64,000 nucleotides of DNA from a virus: the IMG/VR virus record IMGVR_UViG_3300047157_000041, positions 1-64,000 of that record. One strand, 5' to 3'. The number at the start of each line of letters is the position of its first letter. Within the stretch, counting starts at the first letter, position 1. A model generated the notes under the pieces. It was not told the DNA's origin, made no database searches, and saw only the letters and a program-made list of their open reading frames with translations. Both the position numbers and the translations under genes were made by a program. This document shows, piece after piece, positions 1-9,223 of this stretch.

Positions 1-114
1 GCTTTTGAGATACTTAACCGCATCGAGGAAGAGGAAAGAATTCTTGATAACAAACCAAAAAAAGAAGTTAAATCAACTTCGTTTGGTGGTTTTGCTGAAA
101 ATAGATCTAAATAA
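1..114 (+). CDS. C-terminal end of gene upstream of TerL (probable terminase small subunit)
   Basis: Open from the window edge in frame 1, with the last 37 residues visible. They are charged (a run of Glu around EEEER, then KPKKE) and end FGGFAENRSK. The stop TAA shares its last base with the ATG of the large terminase, which means tight translational coupling. Position directly before the large terminase is the only argument for a small terminase subunit. No DNA-binding domain is visible in the part present. Confidence 0.55.
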   Translation, partial: AFEILNRIEEEERILDNKPKKEVKSTSFGGFAENRSK

Positions 115-1628
115 TGTACGAGCAATCTCTATATAAAGTTATAGAACCTATAAAGCGTACTACAATATCTAGGCTTAATAAAGGTAAAAAATGGGATTAC
201 GGATATAACAAGGAACATGATGTAGTTGTTATCAGTAAAACTGGACAAATAGGAAAAATATATGAGATACAAAATCTCAAAATAGCATTACCTAAATCAC
301 CAGGTAAGCTAGATAAAACTACAGATAAATGGACGCCAGCTGAGTATCCTCCTCAATTAAAAAGTATTAAAACTATTTTTGATTGGAGAGATTATCCAGA
401 AGGTTTCAAAAAAACTTGGGGGGAATATATAGATGAAAACTTTAATAAACGGGAAAACGGTCATTGGTTCAATAATAAGGGTGTGGATACTTACATTACT
501 GGTACTCACTTTATGTACTTGCAGTGGTCCAAAATTGATGTTGGGAAACCAGACTTTAGGGAAGCAAATAGATTATTCTTCATTTTCTGGGAAGCTTGCA
601 GAGCCGATTCTAGATCCTATGGGATGTGCTACCTTAAGAACCGTCGATCTGGATTTTCTTTCATGTCATCAGCTGAAATTGTTAATCTTGCAACAATATC
701 CTCGGATTCACGGTTCGGTGTATTGTCCAAATCTGGACAGGATGCTAAGAAGATGTTCACTGACAAGGTGGTACCAATCTCTGTTAATTATCCGTTCTTC
801 TTCAAACCAATACAAGACGGAATGGACCGCCCGAAGACCGAACTCGCGTATAGGGTCCCGGCCTCGAAATTTACCAGGAGAAGACTCGATTCGAAGGATA
901 GATCCGGAAGAGAAACGCTTGAAGGATTGGATACGACCATCGACTGGAAGAACACCGGCGACAACGCCTATGATGGGGAGAAACTTAAACTCCTCGTCCA
1001 CGATGAATCGGGGAAGTGGGAAAGGCCGAACAACATCCTCAACAACTGGCGTGTTACGAAAACCACCCTTAGATTAGGTAGTAGAGTAATAGGTAAGTGT
1101 ATGATGGGATCAACATCAAACGCTTTAGACAAAGGAGGAGAAAATTTTAAGAAATTATATAATAGTTCAGATGTTACAAAAAGAAACGCCAATGGACAGA
1201 CTCGCTCGGGATTATATAGTTTGTTCATACCTATGGAATGGAACTACGAGGGATTCATTGATTCTTATGGGCTACCTGTATTCGACACACCAAAAGAACA
1301 AGTTGTCGGGCCTCATGGGGATGAGATCGACCAAGGAGTAATAGAGCATTGGAATAACGAAGTTGAAGGTTTAAAAGGCGATCAAGATGCTTTAAATGAA
1401 TTTTACAGGCAATTTCCAAGAACAGAAGAGCACGCTTTTAGGGACGAAACAAAAAACAGTATATTTAATTTAGCAAAAATATACGAACAAATAGATTACA
1501 ACGAAGACTTAGGTAACAGTAATGTTTTAACAAGGGGTAGTTTTTCAATGGGAAAATGGTATAAAGGATTCAAAAGTAATCTTTTCACCAAATCCAAATG
1601 GAAGATTTCTAATAAGCTGGATACCTAA
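114..1628 (+). CDS. Terminase large subunit, N-terminal ATPase part (frameshifted gene)
   Basis: Packaging motor ATPase that pumps DNA into the prohead through the portal. A Walker A-like loop lies in KNRRSGFSF (about residues 175-183) and a Walker B in LLVHDESG (about residue 295, D-E). The frame runs off near 1575-1600 (TTTT stretch). The next frame carries on as FSPNPNGRFLISWIPNYD into the piece starting at 1690, so one extra base seems present. Residues from about 235 to 320 are encoded by DNA of about 52 percent GC, while flanking DNA is near 27 percent. The product would be about 740 residues with all three pieces joined, a normal size for phages with long terminases. Confidence 0.85.
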   Translation: MYEQSLYKVIEPIKRTTISRLNKGKKWDYGYNKEHDVVVISKTGQIGKIYEIQNLKIALPKSPGKLDKTTDKWTPAEYPPQLKSIKTIFDWRDYPEGFKKTWGEYIDENFNKRENGHWFNNKGVDTYITGTHFMYLQWSKIDVGKPDFREANRLFFIFWEACRADSRSYGMCYLKNRRSGFSFMSSAEIVNLATISSDSRFGVLSKSGQDAKKMFTDKVVPISVNYPFFFKPIQDGMDRPKTELAYRVPASKFTRRRLDSKDRSGRETLEGLDTTIDWKNTGDNAYDGEKLKLLVHDESGKWERPNNILNNWRVTKTTLRLGSRVIGKCMMGSTSNALDKGGENFKKLYNSSDVTKRNANGQTRSGLYSLFIPMEWNYEGFIDSYGLPVFDTPKEQVVGPHGDEIDQGVIEHWNNEVEGLKGDQDALNEFYRQFPRTEEHAFRDETKNSIFNLAKIYEQIDYNEDLGNSNVLTRGSFSMGKWYKGFKSNLFTKSKWKISNKLDT

Positions 1629-1689
1629 TTATGATATACAGAATAGACAAATATCAAAAAACGGTATTAAATGGCCCGGTAATGAACAT

Positions 1690-2136
1690 ATGGGCGCTTT
1701 TGGCTGTGATAGTTATGATATATCGGGGACAACAGACGGTAGGGGATCTAAAGGTGCTTTGCATGGATTAACTAAGTTTAGCATGGAAGATGCACCACCT
1801 AGCACATTCTTTTTAGAATATGTAGCAAGACCACAAACAGCTGAAATGTTTTTTGAAGATGTATTAATGGCTTGTGTATTTTATGGTATGCCACTTCTTT
1901 GTGAAAATAACAAACCAAGACTTTTATATTATTTTAAAAGAAGAGGTTACAGAGGTTACTCTATGAATCGTCCTGATAAATTATGGAACAAATTATCAGT
2001 AACCGAAAGAGAAATAGGTGGAATACCTAATTCAAGTGAAGATATTAAACAAGCCCACGCCGCTGCTATTGAAATGTATATAGATAAGCACGTAGGTTTT
2101 AAACGACCAAAACGAATATGGAACAATGTATTTTAA
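1690..2136 (+). CDS. Terminase large subunit, nuclease part (second piece)
   Basis: Continuation of the terminase. The frame is open from about 1590, and the ATG at 1690 is internal. It encodes the RNase H-like nuclease that cuts concatemers: FGCDSYDISGT near the start holds the first acidic residues expected in terminase nucleases (GxDxxD type). The piece ends at WNNVF* just before 2136. Reading one base over gives NEYGTMYFNETLQDWAKFD, which continues in the third piece, so a second extra base is likely in the AAAA run near 2110. It is not an independent gene. Confidence 0.8.
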   Translation: MGAFGCDSYDISGTTDGRGSKGALHGLTKFSMEDAPPSTFFLEYVARPQTAEMFFEDVLMACVFYGMPLLCENNKPRLLYYFKRRGYRGYSMNRPDKLWNKLSVTEREIGGIPNSSEDIKQAHAAAIEMYIDKHVGFKRPKRIWNNVF

Positions 2137-2332
2137 TGAAACATTACAAGACTGGGCCAAATTCGATATAAATAACAGAACAAAATTTGATGCCGCTATT
2201 AGCTCAGGGCTTGCTATTATGGCTTGCCATAAAGATTTATATAGACCAAATATCAAAATGGAAAGAGCACCAATTAATTTAAGATTTGCTAAGTATCAAA
2301 TCGAAGGATCAACATCAAAAATAATAAAATAG
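2126..2332 (+). CDS. Terminase large subunit, C-terminal piece
   Basis: Third piece of the terminase, in the third frame. The ATG at 2126 is internal to the intact gene. FDAAISSGLAIMACHKD supplies the last acidic residue typical of the terminase nuclease domain. It ends 4 bases before the portal gene. The three pieces sit in frames that step +1 each time, consistent with two single-base insertions in the sequence rather than separate proteins. Confidence 0.75.
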   Translation: MYFNETLQDWAKFDINNRTKFDAAISSGLAIMACHKDLYRPNIKMERAPINLRFAKYQIEGSTSKIIK

Positions 2333-2336
2333 TAAT

Positions 2337-3470
2337 ATGGCAGGAGTAGTAAATAGTTTTTTCCCAAGTCAAGTCGCAAGTGACTCTGAGAAGATGTCAC
2401 GAGACTACGGGCTCCAAGTTGGAAGAGCAATTCAGAATGAGTGGTTCTCGAACAACTCTGGTGTAACTAGATTCAGAAGTAATCAAAATACATTCCATAG
2501 CTTAAGGCTATATGCAAGAGGTGAACAGCCTATACAAAAATATAAAGATGAAATGTCTATTAACGGCGATTTATCTTATCTTAATTTAGATTGGAAGCCA
2601 GTACCTATATTGTCAAAGTTTGTAGATATAGTTGTTAATGGCATAGCTGATAGATCTTTTGACCTTACAGCTTATTCTCAAGATCCATACGGGGTTAGCA
2701 AAAGAACCAAGTATATGGAATCTATTATAAGAGATTTACAAACTGAAGAATTAAATGTATTTGCACAAGAAAATTTTGGTATAAATTTATTTGAAAACAA
2801 TCCAGATAAATTACCAGACTCTGAGGAAGAGTTAGATTTGCATATGCAATTAAGCTATAAGCAAGGAATTGAAATAGCGGAAGAAGAAGCTTTGAGTGTT
2901 ATGTTTGACGAAAACAGATATGACTTAACAAAGAAAAGATATTATTATGACATAACAACTCTAGGTATTGGTGCTGTTAAAAATAATTTTACAGAAGCAG
3001 AGGGCGTAACTGTGGAATATGTTGATCCAGCTTATTTAATTTATTCTTACACAGAGGACCCGTATTTTCAAGATATATATTATGCAGGCGAAGTTAAATT
3101 CGTGCCCTTAAACGAGCTTAAAAAGCAGTTTCCGAACCTATCTGAGGAACAAATGGATCAGATACAATCACAAGGATCGCAAAATTATGGTGTTTGGAAT
3201 AATAATATAAGTAATACAAACAATAATAATAGAGATCAAAATATAGTTCAGATACTTTACTTTAATTATAAAACTTACATGAACGAAGTTTATAAAGTGA
3301 AAGAAACTGCAACAGGTGCTTCAAAAATAATAGCAAGAGATGACCAGTTCAATCCTCCTATTGAAATGTACGAAGAGCAGTTTGGTAAAATGTCTAGATC
3401 ACTTGAAGTATTATACGAGGGTGTAATGGTGTTAGGAACTGATATATTGCTTAAATGGGAAATGGCCTAA
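2337..3470 (+). CDS. Portal protein, N-terminal part (frameshifted gene)
   Basis: The portal is the dodecameric ring at the packaging vertex. The start MAGVVNSFFPSQV and the block SINGDLSYLNLDWKPVPI match my memory of crAss-like portal proteins. The piece ends LLKWEMA* at 3470. Deleting one T after GCC (about 3468) reads on as AKNMMRPKSDSSKV into the next piece, so portal was one protein of about 810 residues. The family assignment is from recognition of sequence, not a search. Confidence 0.85.
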   Translation: MAGVVNSFFPSQVASDSEKMSRDYGLQVGRAIQNEWFSNNSGVTRFRSNQNTFHSLRLYARGEQPIQKYKDEMSINGDLSYLNLDWKPVPILSKFVDIVVNGIADRSFDLTAYSQDPYGVSKRTKYMESIIRDLQTEELNVFAQENFGINLFENNPDKLPDSEEELDLHMQLSYKQGIEIAEEEALSVMFDENRYDLTKKRYYYDITTLGIGAVKNNFTEAEGVTVEYVDPAYLIYSYTEDPYFQDIYYAGEVKFVPLNELKKQFPNLSEEQMDQIQSQGSQNYGVWNNNISNTNNNNRDQNIVQILYFNYKTYMNEVYKVKETATGASKIIARDDQFNPPIEMYEEQFGKMSRSLEVLYEGVMVLGTDILLKWEMA

Positions 3471-3474
3471 AAAC

Positions 3475-4767
3475 ATGATGCGACCAAAAAGCGATAGCAG
3501 TAAGGTTAAAATGAATTACGCTATAACAGCCCCTAGAATGTATCAAGGCAGAATAGAATCAATAGTAAGTCGTTGTACTGCTTTTGCTGATATGATACAA
3601 TTAACACATTTAAAACTACAACAAGTATTACAAAGAATGATACCAGACGGTGTTTACTTAGATGCTGACGGTATAAATGAAGTTGATTTAGGTAATGGTA
3701 CAAATTATAATCCTCAGGAAGCACTTAATATGTTTTTTCAAACAGGATCTATAATAGGTAGATCGTTTACACAAGAGGGTGATATGAACCCTGGTAAAGT
3801 GCCAATACAAGAAGTACAGACTGGAAGTGGAGGGCAAAAGCTACAAACACTTATATCTACATACAACTATTATCTTCAAATGATAAGAGATGTAACCGGA
3901 TTGAATGAAGCAAGAGATGGTAGCACACCAGATTCAAGAGCTTTAGTAGGTGTACAAAAATTAGCAGCAGCTAATTCCAATACAGCGACAAGGCATATAC
4001 TTGATGCAGGTTTATATTTAACAAGAGAAACAGCGGAGTGTTTATCTTTAAGAATATCTGATATACTTGAATACCACCCAGCAAAAGAATCTTTTATTCA
4101 AAAAATTGGTGGATTTAATGTAGCTACTTTAGATGAATTGAGGGATTTACATTTGCATGATTTCGGTATATTTTTAGAGTTAACTCCTGATGATGAAGAA
4201 AAACAACTTTTAGAAAACAATGTTCAACAAGCATTATCAGCTGGATTAATTGATTTATCCGATGCAATCGATATAAGAGAAGTTAAGAATATAAAGTTAG
4301 CTAATCAATTATTGAAAGTTAGACAAAAGAAACGTCAAGAAAGATTACAACAAGAGCAGCAAGCAAATATACAAGCACAAGCTCAAGCAAACGCACAATC
4401 ACAACAAGTAGCAGCACAAGCTGAAATACAAAAAGACCAAGCTTTATTTCAAACAAAGTCTCAATTAGAACAATTAAAAGGTCAAATTGAACAGCAAAGA
4501 ATAGGTGTTGAAGTTGGTGCTAAAAAAGAATTGATGGCTTTAGAATTCCAATACAACATGCAGCTTAAGGGCATGGAGGTTCAGAATGCTAAAGACAAAG
4601 AAAAAGAAATAGAAGATCGAAAAGATCAGCGTACAAGAATACAAGGTACACAGCAAAGTGAAATGATTGCACAAAGAAAAAACGATACACCACCGACTAA
4701 CTTCGAATCTGGAGGAAATGACACAATGGGAGGTGGATTTGGCTTAGGTGCTTTTGATCCTAGGTAA
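3475..4767 (+). CDS. Portal protein, C-terminal part
   Basis: Second piece of the portal in the +1 frame; the ATG at 3475 is an internal methionine. It contains the stem and crown region and then a long Gln/Ala-rich coiled coil (about residues 280-400, e.g. QQEQQANIQAQAQANAQSQ). It ends in a Gly-rich tail. Such long Gln-rich C-terminal helices occur in crAss-like portals. It is followed by 32 AT-rich bases and the scaffold-like gene. Confidence 0.8.
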   Translation: MMRPKSDSSKVKMNYAITAPRMYQGRIESIVSRCTAFADMIQLTHLKLQQVLQRMIPDGVYLDADGINEVDLGNGTNYNPQEALNMFFQTGSIIGRSFTQEGDMNPGKVPIQEVQTGSGGQKLQTLISTYNYYLQMIRDVTGLNEARDGSTPDSRALVGVQKLAAANSNTATRHILDAGLYLTRETAECLSLRISDILEYHPAKESFIQKIGGFNVATLDELRDLHLHDFGIFLELTPDDEEKQLLENNVQQALSAGLIDLSDAIDIREVKNIKLANQLLKVRQKKRQERLQQEQQANIQAQAQANAQSQQVAAQAEIQKDQALFQTKSQLEQLKGQIEQQRIGVEVGAKKELMALEFQYNMQLKGMEVQNAKDKEKEIEDRKDQRTRIQGTQQSEMIAQRKNDTPPTNFESGGNDTMGGGFGLGAFDPR

Positions 4768-4799
4768 TAATAATAGTAACAATTATATAATATTTTATC

Positions 4800-6050
4800 A
4801 TGTCAGAAATTAAAACAGAAGGTAGCTTTAAGATTAAAGCCCCTGAAAAAAAAGAACCAGTAGCTGAACAAGTTAAAGAAGCTCCTGAAGAAGTTAAAGC
4901 TGAACCTCAGCCAAAAGTTGATTCCCCGGTTTCAATAGACGAAGAAAGTGGTGGTATTAAATTAGACTTAACTCAACTTAATAAACCACAAGAAGATGCC
5001 AATACAGAGCAAGAAACAACAGACGTGGCTTCAGATCAACAAGCCGAACCTGTACAAGAAGTGGAAAAAGAAATACCACAACAACCAGAGCCCGTTCAAG
5101 CTGAAGAATCCGTTCTCGAAGAAATAACAGATGAAGAGGTTGAAGAAAAAACAGAAGAGCTAAAAGAAGAAATAGAACAAGCTGTTCAGCAATCACAAGA
5201 CACCGCTGAGCCTTTACCTGAAAACATACAAAAAGTTGTAGAGTTCATGAATGAAACCGGCGGAAGTCTGGAGGATTACGTAAAGCTTAATCAGGACTAT
5301 AGCTCTTTAAATGAGAATCAATTACTAAGAGAGTATTATGAAAACACAAGACCTCACTTAGATAAAGAAGATATTGATTTTCTTATGGAAGATAAATTTT
5401 CTTATGACGAAGAGGTAGATGACGAAAGAGAAGTAAGGCGTAAGAAGATATCACAAAGAGAAGAATTAGCTAAAGCTAAAAATCATTTAGACGGTTTAAA
5501 GTCTAAGTATTATAAAGAAATAAAATCAGGTTCTAAATTAGCGCCTGAGCAACAAAAAGCGGTGGATTTTTTCAATCGCTATACAAAAGAAAATGAAGAG
5601 GCAACTCGAGTAGCTGAGAAGCAAACAGAAGTGTTTTTAAATAAAACGAGTAATGTTTTTGGTGATGATTTCAAAGGTTTTGATTATCAAGTCGGAGACA
5701 AAAAATACCGTTTTAAAGTTAAAGACGCTAGTTCCGTTAAAGAAAACCAAAGCGATATTAACAATTTTGTCAAGAAGTTCTTGAATGAAAAAAACGAAAT
5801 GTCAGATGCCAAAGGTTATCACAAAGGATTATTCACAGCTATGAATGCAGACTCAATTGCAAATCACTTTTATGAGCAGGGCAAAGCTGACGCTATGAAA
5901 GACAGTATGGCAAAAAGTAAAAACGTACAGATGGGAGCGAGAGGCGTTCATCAAGAAGTTAAAACTGCCAACGGATTTACAGTTAGATCAGTCGATTCAG
6001 GAAGCGCCGATTCAAAATTACGAATTAAAACTTTTAAACATTTAAAATAA
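4800..6050 (+). CDS. Acidic scaffold-like head protein
   Basis: 416 residues. The N-terminal 140 residues are low-complexity and rich in Glu, Pro, Val and Gln (repeated EPV/EE runs). The middle is helical and charged, and the end is basic. Lying between portal and major capsid protein, with an acidic disordered head, it fits a scaffolding or minor head protein. No protease signature was seen. The role is inferred from position and composition. Confidence 0.6.
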   Translation: MSEIKTEGSFKIKAPEKKEPVAEQVKEAPEEVKAEPQPKVDSPVSIDEESGGIKLDLTQLNKPQEDANTEQETTDVASDQQAEPVQEVEKEIPQQPEPVQAEESVLEEITDEEVEEKTEELKEEIEQAVQQSQDTAEPLPENIQKVVEFMNETGGSLEDYVKLNQDYSSLNENQLLREYYENTRPHLDKEDIDFLMEDKFSYDEEVDDEREVRRKKISQREELAKAKNHLDGLKSKYYKEIKSGSKLAPEQQKAVDFFNRYTKENEEATRVAEKQTEVFLNKTSNVFGDDFKGFDYQVGDKKYRFKVKDASSVKENQSDINNFVKKFLNEKNEMSDAKGYHKGLFTAMNADSIANHFYEQGKADAMKDSMAKSKNVQMGARGVHQEVKTANGFTVRSVDSGSADSKLRIKTFKHLK

Positions 6051-6056
6051 TTTATT

Positions 6057-7514
6057 ATGGCATTTGATGTAGCGCCAGCAACGTTGGCAAATTTAAACCA
6101 CCTTACACCGAGACCAGTAAAGGGGCTGTTTGGAGATAACTATTTATCTTTAGCAGATATGAGCTGGACTCAACAATTTTTACCTGAAGTTTACGAGAAA
6201 GAAGTAGAGAGATACGGTAACCGTACTATCACTGGATTCTTAAGAATGGTAGGAGCAGAGATGCCTATGGCATCAGATCAAGTAGTTTGGTCAGAACAAG
6301 GAAGATTACACATAGCTTACGATACGGCAGTATCTAATGCACCTGCAGGAGCAGCTGGTACTCAGACTATCGGTTTACCTTCTCCAGGAGCAGATGGAAA
6401 AGTTCCATTATTAGGACCTGGTATGACTATCGTTATTGCTAAAGGTACTGTAACTAACAAAGCATTTGTTAAGTCTGTAGGGGCTTTAGCAGGTGGTGTT
6501 CAGACTTACGCTATTGAAGTATATGATAACGCAAACAGAAACCTTACAGTAGCTTTACAAGGAGCAACAAATGGTAACGGTAACTTAAGCTTATTCGTAT
6601 TTGGTTCTGAATATGGAAAAGGATCTTCATTAGCTGGTAATTCAGTTGATGCATCTTTTACAACTTTCAGTAACAAACCAATCATCTTAAGAGACAAGTA
6701 TGAGGTTAACGGTTCAGACGTTGCTCAAATTGGATGGGTTGAAGTTACTACTGAAATAGGAACTGGTGGATACTTATGGTACTTAAAATCTGAGCATGAG
6801 TCAAGAATTAGATTCGAAGACTACTTAGAAATGAGTATGGTTGAAGCAGAAAATGCAGCTACTCCATTCACGAATGCAGCAGGAGCTACACTTTCAGGTA
6901 TGCAAGGATTATTCTCTACACTAGAAGAAAGAGGATTAGTATGGTCAGGAACTGATTTTGCAACAGTAGGTGCAGGAACAGGGATCGATGCATTTGATCA
7001 AATCTTACAAGAGCTAGATAAACAGGGAGCTATTGAGGAAAACATGATGTTCTTAGATAGAGCTACGTCTCTAGGTATCGATGACATGTTGGCTGCTCAA
7101 AATTCTTACGGAGCTGGAGGTACATCTTACGGTGTATTTGATAACTCTGAAGATATGGCACTAAACCTTGGATTCTCTGGATTCAGAAGAGGAGCTTACG
7201 ATTTCTACAAAACAGACTGGAAATATTTAAATGATTCTACAACTCGTGGATTAATTAACGATATCAAAGGTGTTATTGTACCGGCTGGAACTTCTACAGT
7301 TTACGATCAACAATTAGGACAAAACATTTCAAGACCTTTCTTACACATCAGATACAGAGCTTCTGAAGCTGATGATAGAAGACTAAAATCTTGGGTGACT
7401 GGTTCAGTTGGCGGAAACTATACAAGTGACACGGATGTTATGAATGTGCATTTCTTATCAGAAAGAACAATGTGTACTCAAGCAGCGAACAACTTCGTAT
7501 TATTAAAAGCTTAG
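6057..7514 (+). CDS. Major capsid protein
   Basis: 485 residues forming the shell, probably HK97-like as in crAss-like phages (fold inferred). It starts MAFDVAPATLANLNHLTPRP. Its codon choice is regular, and a strong stem-loop follows the stop, as expected for a highly expressed gene. The order portal, scaffold-like, capsid, connector supports the call. The start has no Shine-Dalgarno sequence, only AATAATTTATT before ATG. Confidence 0.85.
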   Translation: MAFDVAPATLANLNHLTPRPVKGLFGDNYLSLADMSWTQQFLPEVYEKEVERYGNRTITGFLRMVGAEMPMASDQVVWSEQGRLHIAYDTAVSNAPAGAAGTQTIGLPSPGADGKVPLLGPGMTIVIAKGTVTNKAFVKSVGALAGGVQTYAIEVYDNANRNLTVALQGATNGNGNLSLFVFGSEYGKGSSLAGNSVDASFTTFSNKPIILRDKYEVNGSDVAQIGWVEVTTEIGTGGYLWYLKSEHESRIRFEDYLEMSMVEAENAATPFTNAAGATLSGMQGLFSTLEERGLVWSGTDFATVGAGTGIDAFDQILQELDKQGAIEENMMFLDRATSLGIDDMLAAQNSYGAGGTSYGVFDNSEDMALNLGFSGFRRGAYDFYKTDWKYLNDSTTRGLINDIKGVIVPAGTSTVYDQQLGQNISRPFLHIRYRASEADDRRLKSWVTGSVGGNYTSDTDVMNVHFLSERTMCTQAANNFVLLKA

Positions 7515-7532
7515 GCTGACTATCAAGTAGTG

Positions 7533-7559
7533 GTTACCCTCGTTGAACTGACGGGGGTA
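7533..7559 (+). terminator. Stem-loop terminator after the capsid gene
   Basis: TTACCCTCGT pairs with ACGGGGGTAA around a 7-base loop, giving a 10-bp stem with one G-T pair. It is followed by TTATTACTCTTATT. It lies 19 bases past the capsid stop, so it probably ends or attenuates the capsid transcript and sets its level above that of downstream genes. Confidence 0.7.
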
Positions 7560-7596
7560 ATTATTACTCTTATTAACATTTATATTATATTATATC

Positions 7597-8403
7597 ATGG
7601 CTAAAAAAGCACAAGCAGAAACTATTGAGGTTGCACCTCAAAAAATAAAAGTACCTGAAGTAAAAAAAGATACTTGGGTAATTAAAGATAGATTATATGA
7701 ACTTGCTACAGGTAAAGAACCCTTAGTATATTCTATAGCAACAGCGCATTCAAGAGTTAAATCACTACTTTGGTTTGATGAAGAAAAAGGGTATCAAAGA
7801 GAATTAAGATACGCAACCAACCAAAGATCACCATTCGTTGACGAACAAAAAGGTCAAGTTATAATGGGGAGAATCATTTTTAGAAATGGTAAATTATCAG
7901 TGAAAAAAGAAGATGTTGCATTACAAAAATTACTATCATTATATCACCCAGATTTGGGTTTAATATATAAAGAATATAAACCTCAACAAGTTGCTACTAA
8001 TGAAGTAGAATGGATTGAGTTTGAATTACAAGCATTGAATATGGCCAAAGGATTATCCTTAGAAGATGCTGAAGCTATATTGCGTGTAGAAGTTGGAGAA
8101 CAAGTAAATACATTATCATCATCTGAATTAAAAAGAGATGTATTAATATTTGCTAGAAAAAATCCACAATTATTCCTTGAGTTAGCAACAGATGACAATA
8201 CCCAATTAAGAAACTTCGGTATTAAAGCTGTTGAAGCGGGAATATTAAATTTATCACAAGATCAAAGAACTTTCACTTACGGTGGAAATGGTCGAAAAGT
8301 AATGACTGTACCATTTGATGAGCATCCTTATTCAGCTCTATCAGCATTTTTCAAAACAGATGAAGGTATGGAAATATACAAAGCAATTGAAAAAAGACTT
8401 TAA
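7597..8403 (+). CDS. Conserved virion protein next to capsid
   Basis: 268 residues, soluble, with a Lys/Ala/Glu-rich N-terminus and no transmembrane segment. It sits between the capsid gene and two connector genes and is isolated by its own flanking stem-loops. Crass-like genomes have a conserved structural gene in this place. I infer a head or head-tail role and cannot name a function. Confidence 0.6.
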   Translation: MAKKAQAETIEVAPQKIKVPEVKKDTWVIKDRLYELATGKEPLVYSIATAHSRVKSLLWFDEEKGYQRELRYATNQRSPFVDEQKGQVIMGRIIFRNGKLSVKKEDVALQKLLSLYHPDLGLIYKEYKPQQVATNEVEWIEFELQALNMAKGLSLEDAEAILRVEVGEQVNTLSSSELKRDVLIFARKNPQLFLELATDDNTQLRNFGIKAVEAGILNLSQDQRTFTYGGNGRKVMTVPFDEHPYSALSAFFKTDEGMEIYKAIEKRL

Positions 8404-8418
8404 TAGTCACCTTATAGT

Positions 8419-8444
8419 AATAGGCTACTAAACGGTGGCCTATT
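8419..8444 (+). terminator. Stem-loop after 7597-8403 gene
   Basis: AATAGGCTAC pairs with GTGGCCTATT around a 6-base loop (10-bp stem, one G-T pair), followed by ATTATAATAATAAAAAA. It is positioned in the 64-base gap before the next gene, so it could be a terminator or an RNA-stabilising hairpin. Confidence 0.6.
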
Positions 8445-8467
8445 ATTATAATAATAAAAAATAAATT

Positions 8468-9220
8468 ATGGCTGTAAGCGTAGATACTGTATATCAAAGA
8501 GTATTAGCAATACTTAATAAAGAACAAAGAGGGTATGTTACTCCTCAAGAATTTAATCTATTTGCTAATCAAGCTCAATTAGATATATTCGAACAATACT
8601 TTTATGATATTAATCAGTTTGGAAGAGTACCAGGTAATGATACCGAGTTTTCCGATATGCTTAACATCCTTAATGAAAAGATTAACATATTCGAAAAAAA
8701 TGGGCCTATGACTTATAGTGCTCAAAACTATTGGACAGCGCCCGCTGATCTATATAGGCTAGGTACTATTGTTTATGCAAACACAGTATCATCCCTTTCA
8801 TTATATCCAACACCAAATACTGTAGTAAATACAACAACTCTTGTTGAAGCGGAACGCACAAACTATAATGAGTACTTAATGATCAATCAATCCGAGTATT
8901 TAAAACCTACTAACTCAAGACCTGTTTTTGTGGCTAGTGATGCTGGCTATAAGGTATACGGTGCAAGTGGTGAGTTAATTACCGGTGTAACGTGTAATTA
9001 TATAAAAGTACCGTCAGAGGTAGCGTGGGGATACCAAATGGTATACGGTGAAGCATTGTATGACGCTACAACCGCTGTTAATTTTGAGTTGCATGAATCA
9101 GAAGAAACCGAGCTAGTTATTAAGATATTAGGCTTTGCTGGTTTATCCACTAAAGAAATTCAAATGTATCAAGTTGCTAATAGCATAGAGGCACAAACCA
9201 CACAACAAGAAAAACAATAA
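8468..9220 (+). CDS. Head-tail connector / ring-like protein
   Basis: 250 residues beginning MAVSVDTVYQRVLAILNKEQ, mixed alpha/beta, with no signal peptide. It lies 3 bases before the next connector gene. By position it corresponds to the ring or adaptor protein between portal and tail in crAss-like podoviruses. Assignment is from gene order. Confidence 0.6.
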   Translation: MAVSVDTVYQRVLAILNKEQRGYVTPQEFNLFANQAQLDIFEQYFYDINQFGRVPGNDTEFSDMLNILNEKINIFEKNGPMTYSAQNYWTAPADLYRLGTIVYANTVSSLSLYPTPNTVVNTTTLVEAERTNYNEYLMINQSEYLKPTNSRPVFVASDAGYKVYGASGELITGVTCNYIKVPSEVAWGYQMVYGEALYDATTAVNFELHESEETELVIKILGFAGLSTKEIQMYQVANSIEAQTTQQEKQ

Positions 9221-9223
9221 TAG

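Noticed and set aside
433-1077. Open frame of 214 codons overlapping the terminase gene, plus - strand frames 708-1001 and 968-1228
   Set aside because: Shadows of the GC-rich patch in the terminase: few stops because of high GC, no protein-like pattern, and no place in the operon.
7564-7596. Copy of the early promoter motif before the 7597 gene
   Set aside because: AACATTTATATTATATTATATC resembles one half, but in the wrong orientation for the gene and without the TACGA block; taken as an A/T-rich leader.
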